Of a DNA stretch of 11,564 nt, positions 6,577 to 11,564 are shown in pieces. Made by a program: the position numbers and the translations under genes. The notes beneath the pieces were generated by a model. It saw only the letters and a program-made list of their open reading frames with translations, did not search any database and had not been told where the DNA came from. This DNA comes from Deltaproteobacteria bacterium (GTDB lineage: Bacteria; Desulfobacterota; Dissulfuribacteria; Dissulfuribacterales; JALVPX01), in the NCBI GenBank assembly GCA_027031565.1, contig JALVPX010000182.1:1-11564 (forward strand), read 5' to 3'. Numbering within the stretch: the stretch's first letter is position 1; every line of letters starts with the position of its first letter.

Positions 6577-7702
6577 TGAAAGGTATTCAGCTCCGTACAA
6601 AGACAAAAAACTCGTTCAGGCCATTGCCTCAAGGCTCAATATGTTCCAAGAAAGGCCCATGCGCTTTATGGAGGTGTGCGGCACCCACACAATGTCCATC
6701 TTCAGGCACGGCATAAGATCCATCCTGCCCTCAAATGTGGAGCTGGTATCAGGCCCTGGCTGCCCTGTATGCGTAACTTCCCAGGCAGACATTGATGCCA
6801 TGATAGGCCTGGCCGGGCAACCAGGTGTCATCGTGGCAACATTTGGAGATCTTTTGAGAGTGCCTGGCACTAAGGGAAGCCTTGCATCAGCAAAGGCCAG
6901 GGGAGCCAGGGTTGAAATCGTGTATTCCCCAGCTGATGCGTTGAAAATAGCCTGTGCCAATCCAGACCATGATGTTGTGTTCCTCGGCATAGGCTTCGAG
7001 ACCACGGTCCCTGCTGTAGCTGCTGCCCTGCTCGAAGCCCGCAGCCGCAGCATCCGCAACTTTTTCGTCTTCAGCAGCCACAAGACAATGCCCAGGGCAT
7101 TACACGCCCTTCTGGCAGATCCTGAATTGCGTATAGACGGCCTGCTCTGCCCAGGCCACGTGAGCACCATAATAGGAGCCAAGGCCTATGAACCCCTGGC
7201 GGAAACGAAAAACGTTCCCTGCGTCATAGCCGGGTTTGAGCCAGCAGACATATTGCAGGGTATCTATATGCTGGCCAAACAGGTATATGAAGGCCGGCAT
7301 GGGGTGGAGAACTGCTATTCCAGAGCCGTCACCTGGCATGGAAACGAGAGGGCCATTAAAGTTATGGAAAGGGCCTTTGAACCGTGTGACGCCGTGTGGA
7401 GGGGGCTCGGGAAAATAGATTCAAGCGGCCTTGCCATAAGCCCAACCCTTTCAATGCATGATGCGTCAAAACATTTTGGCATGTGGAGCCAGACCACTGT
7501 AACTCCTGATCCAAGGGGCTGCCTTTGCGGCGAGGTGATAAAGGGCAAGAAAAGGCCTCCGGAATGCCCTCTCTTTTCCAGGGCCTGCACGCCCACAAGC
7601 CCGGTGGGCCCCTGCATGGTGTCCAGTGAAGGCAGTTGTGCAGCCTATTTCAGGTATAGCACACCATGCAGGCAGGAGATCGCGGAGCAACAAATCCCAT
7701 GA
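6569..7702 (+). CDS. hypD: Hydrogenase maturation protein HypD
   Basis: HypD (377 residues) is the [4Fe-4S] scaffold on which, with HypC, iron acquires two CN and one CO. Conserved elements are CGTH (C37), GPGCPVC (C65, C68), CPGHVSTIIG (194-203), an IAGFEP stretch (220-225), and a Cys-rich C-terminal part (C318, C320, C333, C340, C349, C357) that holds the cluster, ending in the family motif CMVSSEGSCAAYFRY. All expected cysteines are present and the length is typical. The start is supported by AGAGG at 6557-6561, 7 bases upstream, inside hypC. It overlaps hypC by 8 bases and hypE by 4 (ATGA), which indicates translational coupling. Confidence 0.98.
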   Translation: MIDERYSAPYKDKKLVQAIASRLNMFQERPMRFMEVCGTHTMSIFRHGIRSILPSNVELVSGPGCPVCVTSQADIDAMIGLAGQPGVIVATFGDLLRVPGTKGSLASAKARGARVEIVYSPADALKIACANPDHDVVFLGIGFETTVPAVAAALLEARSRSIRNFFVFSSHKTMPRALHALLADPELRIDGLLCPGHVSTIIGAKAYEPLAETKNVPCVIAGFEPADILQGIYMLAKQVYEGRHGVENCYSRAVTWHGNERAIKVMERAFEPCDAVWRGLGKIDSSGLAISPTLSMHDASKHFGMWSQTTVTPDPRGCLCGEVIKGKKRPPECPLFSRACTPTSPVGPCMVSSEGSCAAYFRYSTPCRQEIAEQQIP

Positions 7703-8721
7703 AAAGCAAATATGTTCTCATGGATCACGGCAGCGGTGGTCTTGCCACCCAGGAACTGGTGCAAGAGGTTTTTCTGTCCCGTCTTGCAAATCCTTTCCTT
7801 TGCCGGCTGGAAGACAGTGCAGTTCTGGAACCTTTAAAAGGCCAGCTTGCCTTTACCACTGACAGCTACGTAGTGGACCCACCTTTCTTTCCCGGTGGTA
7901 ATATAGGCTCTCTGGCCGTGCACGGCACCATCAACGACCTGGCAATGCAAGGTGCTGAACCTGCTGCATTGAGCCTGGGCCTCATCCTGGAAGAGGGGCT
8001 TCCCATGGAAGACTTGCATAAAATCGCAACATCTTTGGCAGAGGCATCCAAGAATGCAGAGGTGCCAATTGTAGCAGCAGATACAAAAGTAGTACCCAGA
8101 GGAAAGGCAGACAGGATATTCATAAACACGTCTGGAGTGGGCTGTGTTCCAAAAGGGGTAAAGCTGGGTTCTGATCTTGTTGCTGGCGGCGATGCGGTGA
8201 TAGTCTCAGGCACAATAGGAGACCATGGCGTTACAATAATGGCGTCCAGGGAAGGCCTGGGGCTGGAGACATCAATAAAAAGCGACACAGCCCCTCTACA
8301 CAAAATGGTGTATGAGCTTCTGAAGAGATTTGGTAGTGCCATAAAATGTTTCAGGGATCCAACCAGGGGGGGACTGGCTACTGTTATTCATGAAATTGCC
8401 TCTGCTTCTCAAACAGAGATAACACTCTATGAAGAAGCGATACCAGTAAGGCCTCAAGTCCAATCTGTTTGCGACCTGCTTGGGCTGGATCCGCTCTATC
8501 TGGCAAACGAGGGCAAGCTTGTTGCCGTGGTGGCAGGCGATGCTGCCCGGAACGTGGTCGAGGCCATGAGGGATGACCCGCTAGGCATGGACGCAGCTAT
8601 AATCGGCAAGGTCAATCCAGTGAATGGGCCTGGCAGGGGCAGGGCCATACTCGAAACTACTATTGGCGGCAAACGAATGCTGGAACCACTTACAGGGGAG
8701 CCTCTGCCTAGGATATGTTGA
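7699..8721 (+). CDS. hypE: Hydrogenase maturation protein HypE (carbamoyl dehydratase)
   Basis: HypE (340 residues) takes the carbamoyl group from HypF onto its C-terminal cysteine and dehydrates it with ATP to a thiocyanate, the CN donor for HypC-HypD. The chain ends exactly in PRIC, so the reactive C-terminal Cys340 is intact. The N-terminus has DHGSGG (9-14), and the AIRS/PurM-like ATP-binding fold shows VHGTINDLAMQGAEP (about 74-88) and ADTKVVPRGK. The ATG at 7699 is chosen over an in-frame ATG at 7666 because it gives the normal family N-terminus and the ATGA overlap with hypD. The longer form would add 11 unconserved residues and overlap hypD by 37 bases. A GGAG lies 11 bases upstream (7684-7687). 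It overlaps the next gene by 7 bases. Confidence 0.97.
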   Translation: MKSKYVLMDHGSGGLATQELVQEVFLSRLANPFLCRLEDSAVLEPLKGQLAFTTDSYVVDPPFFPGGNIGSLAVHGTINDLAMQGAEPAALSLGLILEEGLPMEDLHKIATSLAEASKNAEVPIVAADTKVVPRGKADRIFINTSGVGCVPKGVKLGSDLVAGGDAVIVSGTIGDHGVTIMASREGLGLETSIKSDTAPLHKMVYELLKRFGSAIKCFRDPTRGGLATVIHEIASASQTEITLYEEAIPVRPQVQSVCDLLGLDPLYLANEGKLVAVVAGDAARNVVEAMRDDPLGMDAAIIGKVNPVNGPGRGRAILETTIGGKRMLEPLTGEPLPRIC

Positions 8722-9230
8722 CCCAAAACAAAACAAAGAAGGTGGCCATAGTCGGGGTCGGCAACCTCATACAGAGGGATGATGGCATTGGTGTTCACGT
8801 GGTCAATTACCTGGAGCGCTGCTTTCACATAGAAAAAGAAAGAGTGGCTCTGGTTGACGCAGGCACTGCGGGCATATACATGGCACCCGTGATCGAGTCC
8901 TCAAGCCACCTGTTCATTATCGACGCGGTCAACCTGGAGGCCCCGCCTGGAACCATAAAGGTGTTCAGCGAAGATGACTTGAAGGCTGCCTCAATCCACA
9001 CACGCATGTCGCCTCATCAGGTCGGCATTCTGGAAATTCTGGATCTTTGCAGGCTCAGGATGGACGAGCCGCCAAGGGTGAAGTTCATCACCATAGTCCC
9101 TAAGGATTGCTCTCCGGGAACAAGGCTTTCGCCAGAGGTGAAGAGCAAGATACCGAAACTTGCAGGGATCATTAAAAAGGAACTTTACAATATAGGAATT
9201 CATATCACACGGGATGCAGAAGATGCATGA
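8715..9230 (+). CDS. hyaD: HyaD/HybD-family hydrogenase maturation endopeptidase
   Basis: This is a 171-residue peptidase of family M52 that cuts the C-terminal assembly peptide from the large subunit once nickel is in place. The visible nickel-sensing residues are D23 in GVGNLIQRDDGIG (aligned with Glu16 of E. coli HybD), D70 (FIIDAVN) and H101 (MSPHQVG). The Rossmann-like start VAIVGVGN and the VDAGTAG segment are typical. The partner substrate is almost certainly the large subunit encoded at 1558, the only one in the window. The ATG at 8715 overlaps hypE by 7 bases; a TTG three bases later is an alternative start. Lying among hyp genes rather than directly after the cytochrome gene is less usual. 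The gene overlaps hypA by 8 bases. Confidence 0.95.
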   Translation: MLTQNKTKKVAIVGVGNLIQRDDGIGVHVVNYLERCFHIEKERVALVDAGTAGIYMAPVIESSSHLFIIDAVNLEAPPGTIKVFSEDDLKAASIHTRMSPHQVGILEILDLCRLRMDEPPRVKFITIVPKDCSPGTRLSPEVKSKIPKLAGIIKKELYNIGIHITRDAEDA

Positions 9231-9579
9231 ACTCTACCTGGCCCAAAGCCTTCTGCAACAGGTCACAAAGCTTGCCCATGAAAACAAGGCTTCAAAGGTT
9301 CTCAAAGTGAAGATCTCCATAGGTCCGCTTTCTGGGATAGTGGTGGATTCCTTCAAATTTGGTTTTGATGCCCTTAAACGCGAATCCAGCCTGACCAGCA
9401 AGGCTGGCCTCGAAATAGAAACTCAGCCCCTGGTTCTCTATTGCATGGAATGCAGCAGGGAATTCCAGGCACCGGACTCTTGGCCCAGGGGATCAACCAC
9501 GTGCCCAGGTTGCGGTGGTCAAAGCTTGCTGCCAAAAGGGGAAGATGAAATAGTGCTTCAGCAGTTAGTCATGGAATAG
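9223..9579 (+). CDS. hypA: Nickel metallochaperone HypA
   Basis: HypA (118 residues) delivers nickel to the large-subunit precursor together with HypB. The ATG at 9223 gives the invariant start MHEL, whose His2 and free N-terminus bind Ni. The in-frame ATG at 9214 would put three residues (MQK) before it and destroy that site, so the shorter form is chosen. A zinc site is made by C74, C77, C94 and C97 in two CxxC pairs. The 16-residue gap between the pairs is a little longer than the 12-13 I recall as usual. The gene overlaps the endopeptidase gene by 8 bases, and hypB follows after 17 bases. Confidence 0.96.
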   Translation: MHELYLAQSLLQQVTKLAHENKASKVLKVKISIGPLSGIVVDSFKFGFDALKRESSLTSKAGLEIETQPLVLYCMECSREFQAPDSWPRGSTTCPGCGGQSLLPKGEDEIVLQQLVME

Positions 9580-9596
9580 CCCGCAAAGGAGTGACA

Positions 9597-10298
9597 ATGT
9601 GCGAAACATGCGGATGTTCAATGTCCCAAACAGGTAAGATAGTAGAAGTCCACCAGACCATTCTTTCAGCAAACAACCGACAGGCCCGTTCAAACAGGGA
9701 ACATCTTGCCAAGCTCGGCACCATTGCCATAAACATGATAAGCAGTCCTGGTTCCGGCAAGACCACGCTCCTTGAACGCACCATTGATGAACTTGGCAAT
9801 GAGCTCCGCATTGGAGTGATAGAAGGCGACATTGAAACGGACCGGGATGCCGAGCGCATAAGGGAAAAGGGCATACCAGTGGTCCAGATAACCACGGGAG
9901 GAGCATGCCATCTGGATGCCCACTTGGTTCACAAGGGAATAAGGGCCCTTGAGGCCCAACTTGCTAGGCCCGGCTTGGACCTTTTGTTCATCGAAAATGT
10001 GGGCAACCTGGTCTGCCCCGCAGCATTTGACCTGGGGGAAAATATCAGGATTATCCTGCTCTCGGTTCCCGAAGGTTCAGACAAGCCGTTAAAATACCCA
10101 AAGGCCTTCATCTCAGCCAACCTGTTTTTGATTACCAAGACAGACCTGTTAGAATACTTCGACTTTTCAATAGAAGAGGCATTTGGCTATGCCGCCAAAT
10201 TGAATCCTGCTATTGAAACTATGGCGCTTTCATCAAAGACCGGCCAGGGCTTCGAAAACTGGCTCAGCTATCTAAAGGCCCTCACAGGAAAGCTTTAA
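9597..10298 (+). CDS. hypB: Nickel-inserting GTPase HypB
   Basis: HypB (233 residues) is the GTPase that drives nickel transfer to the hydrogenase with HypA. The N-terminus reads MCETCGC, a CxxCGC high-affinity metal site. There is no His-rich stretch, so it should not act as a nickel store as rhizobial-type HypB does. Walker A is SSPGSGKTT (49-57), followed by EGDIETDRD (76-84). The dimer-interface metal site has C104 and H105 (GGACHLDAH) and C140 (NLVCPAAFDLGE). G4 is TKTD (180-183). The ATG at 9597 is preferred to the GTG at 9591 because AAAGGAG at 9585-9591 is 5 bases upstream and the CxxCGC site then sits at the N-terminus. It is the last gene of the operon. Confidence 0.97.
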   Translation: MCETCGCSMSQTGKIVEVHQTILSANNRQARSNREHLAKLGTIAINMISSPGSGKTTLLERTIDELGNELRIGVIEGDIETDRDAERIREKGIPVVQITTGGACHLDAHLVHKGIRALEAQLARPGLDLLFIENVGNLVCPAAFDLGENIRIILLSVPEGSDKPLKYPKAFISANLFLITKTDLLEYFDFSIEEAFGYAAKLNPAIETMALSSKTGQGFENWLSYLKALTGKL

Positions 10299-10339
10299 AA
10301 AGTGTACAGCTAACCTTCCAGCCTTACCTCCCTCAAACT

Positions 10340-10376
10340 CCAGTTGGCTTGGAACACCAATTTCTGGTATTTTTTT
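10340..10376 (+). terminator. Possible rho-independent terminator after hypB
   Basis: CCAGTTGG (10340-10347) can pair with CCAA and CTGG (10357-10360 and 10364-10367), with a three-base T bulge and a 9-base loop. Seven T residues follow (10370-10376). The stem is imperfect and only moderately GC-rich, so efficiency is uncertain. It sits 42 bases after the hypB stop, where the operon is expected to end. Confidence 0.4.
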
Positions 10377-10518
10377 ACCCATGATAGTGGCCTAAAAAAC
10401 AAGTTCTTTTTGATTTTTCCCTGACCCCAACTCCCTCTGTTTTCCTTGACCAGCAGTTTCTACAGTAAAGACCTTGCAAATAAAACCTCATATACTAACA
10501 GTAGTACTTTCTGAGCGT

Positions 10519-10524
10519 TATAAT
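10519..10524 (+). promoter_or_regulatory. Candidate -10 element for the glycosidase gene
   Basis: A perfect TATAAT lies 33 bases before the glycosidase ATG. No good -35 hexamer is found at 16-18 bases upstream (the 17-base spacing gives TAACAG), so either an extended or activated promoter is used or the match is chance in AT-rich DNA. Confidence 0.3.
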
Positions 10525-10557
10525 ATTTCAGCAACAAATCAGTTAGTTGGAGAAGTC

Positions 10558-11564
10558 ATGTTTTTAAAACAATCACAAAATTCCAGGCGCAACAAAGATT
10601 TTGTCAATTACTTAATGATTGGCATTACAATATTTTTTGTGATAATTACAATGAGCAATTCCAACGCCTTGGCCCAACGATGTCTGATAGGCATTCACAT
10701 TGCTGAAACCAACACAGCAGGCTACACTTCCAGGCTTGAGCATGCCAAGCAACTCGGCATACGGGTTGTCAGGGTACCCACAGACTGGAATGCCCTTGAG
10801 CCGACTCAAAATTCCTTTGACACTGAATACCTGAATGAGGTTAAAACCCGAATCCTCGAGGCCCAGAATAGAGGCCAGCGCATTGTGCTGATGTTCTCTC
10901 AAGCTCCACCTTGGGCAAATGGCAACAATGAACCACCTTTCCCACCAAAGCCGGCCTTTTATGGCGCCTATGCCAATGCATTCAAGAAACTCTATGAAGA
11001 AATCATTTCCGAAGACGATCAATTTGATATCCACCCCTCCACTATCATGGCCCTTGAGGTATGGAATGAGCCAAATGTAATTGAATTTTGGCCTACATAT
11101 CCAAAGCGCGAAGGGACCTATGTGCTGATAAACCTGGATGCAGCCGCAGAATATGCTGATTTGTTGGCACAAACATATGACACCATAAAGGCCCAATATC
11201 CTGGAGTAACCATACTGGGAGGCTCTCTTGCCTCTGCAGACACGGAATATCTTGAGGCCTTGTATTCTCGCTGGGGAGGAAGCTCGAAGTTCGACGCCCT
11301 GGCCCTGCACCCATATTCTGGCCCAGATGAACATGAAGGGCCGCACTATTCCAGGGCTCAATATCCTGATCAGTGCAATGAGGACGATCCACTAACCCCG
11401 CCTTGGTGCTTTAAGCAGGGCATAGAAAACATAAGGGCCACCCTTGATGCCCATGGTGACTCTTCCAAACAGATATGGATCACAGAATTTGGAACCGGAA
11501 GTTCTGACTCCTGGGGAGATGCCGGAAGCGAGGACGAGCAGCGGGAGCACCTTCAGAGGGCACT
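10558..11564 (+). CDS. Secreted clan GH-A glycoside hydrolase, GH39/cellulase-like (5' part, runs off the window)
   Basis: The 335 visible codons encode an exported glycosidase. A basic N-terminus, a hydrophobic helix (19-31) and a polar run ending in Ala-Leu-Ala form a signal peptide with likely cleavage after residue 39, before QRC. The mature part looks like a TIM-barrel clan GH-A enzyme. The general acid/base is E171 in LEVWNEPN and the nucleophile is E310 in WITEFG; DALALHPYS (246-254) lies between them. RVVRVPTDWNALEP (69-82) fits an early barrel strand and helix. C273 and C284 could form a disulfide. The WNEPN context recalls GH39/PslG-type enzymes acting on exopolysaccharide as well as cellulase-family proteins. 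The substrate cannot be set from this fragment. GGAG lies 5 bases before the ATG. It has its own spacer and shows no functional link to the hydrogenase. Confidence 0.85.
   Translation, partial: MFLKQSQNSRRNKDFVNYLMIGITIFFVIITMSNSNALAQRCLIGIHIAETNTAGYTSRLEHAKQLGIRVVRVPTDWNALEPTQNSFDTEYLNEVKTRILEAQNRGQRIVLMFSQAPPWANGNNEPPFPPKPAFYGAYANAFKKLYEEIISEDDQFDIHPSTIMALEVWNEPNVIEFWPTYPKREGTYVLINLDAAAEYADLLAQTYDTIKAQYPGVTILGGSLASADTEYLEALYSRWGGSSKFDALALHPYSGPDEHEGPHYSRAQYPDQCNEDDPLTPPWCFKQGIENIRATLDAHGDSSKQIWITEFGTGSSDSWGDAGSEDEQREHLQRA

Larger units (their letters stand above)
10299..10557 (+). other. AT-rich intergenic spacer between hypB and the glycosidase
   Basis: These 259 bases hold no credible gene on either strand. 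They contain a probable weak terminator (10340-10376), further T-runs near 10405-10420, a possible -10 box (10519-10524) and the ribosome site GGAG (10549-10552). Base composition is visibly richer in A and T than in the operon. The spacer marks the boundary between the hydrogenase operon and an independent gene. Confidence 0.7.

Noticed and set aside
448..10298. A novel or hybrid enzyme system hidden in the operon
   Set aside because: Every gene has its full family signature at normal length, with no fusion, extra domain, frameshift or missing catalytic residue. The operon is a standard uptake hydrogenase with maturation genes.
10612..11361. 249-codon open frame on the - strand
   Set aside because: It lies wholly opposite the glycosidase, whose signal peptide and catalytic motifs are clear. 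The translated minus frame is Cys/Trp-rich without any known domain and has no ribosome site.

Overview
The window carries one long, tightly packed + strand operon for a membrane-bound, periplasm-facing uptake [NiFe] hydrogenase with its complete maturation set. The order is small subunit, large subunit, cytochrome b, hypF, hypC, hypD, hypE, maturation endopeptidase, hypA, hypB (448-10298). Flanking it are the 5' part of an ABC-transporter permease on the - strand (1-233) and the 5' part of a secreted clan GH-A glycosidase on the + strand (10558-11564). No RNA gene, CRISPR array, insertion sequence or phage gene was seen.

Organism: the sequence alone points to an anaerobic or microaerophilic Gram-negative bacterium that oxidises H2. 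The small subunit has a twin-arginine signal and ordinary Gly residues where oxygen-tolerant enzymes carry two extra cysteines. None of the accessory genes typical of oxygen-tolerant hydrogenases lies between the cytochrome and the hyp genes. A sulfate- or sulfur-metabolising Desulfobacterota-type host with moderate GC content would fit, but this is inference, not shown.

Layout: 1-233 (-) is a NitT/TauT/SsuC-like permease N-terminus. 247-336 (-) is a 29-codon ORF with a perfect AGGAGG site just upstream of it. 337-447 is the divergent spacer that must hold the hydrogenase promoter. 448-3916 holds the structural genes. 3917-3976 is a spacer with a perfect 14-bp hairpin that splits structural from maturation genes. 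3977-10298 holds hypFCDE-hyaD-hypAB, with successive overlaps from hypC through hypA. 10299-10557 is an AT-rich spacer with a likely weak terminator. 10558 to the end is the glycosidase.

How the genes work together: HypF and HypE make the thiocyanate-type CN donor from carbamoyl phosphate. HypC and HypD assemble Fe(CN)2CO. HypA and HypB insert nickel. The endopeptidase trims 15 residues from the large-subunit C-terminus after His551. The folded heterodimer is exported by Tat on the small-subunit signal, and electrons from H2 pass through three FeS clusters to the diheme cytochrome b and the quinone pool. The genes are canonical. The least explained items are the 29-codon ORF, the internal hairpin and the unrelated glycosidase next door.
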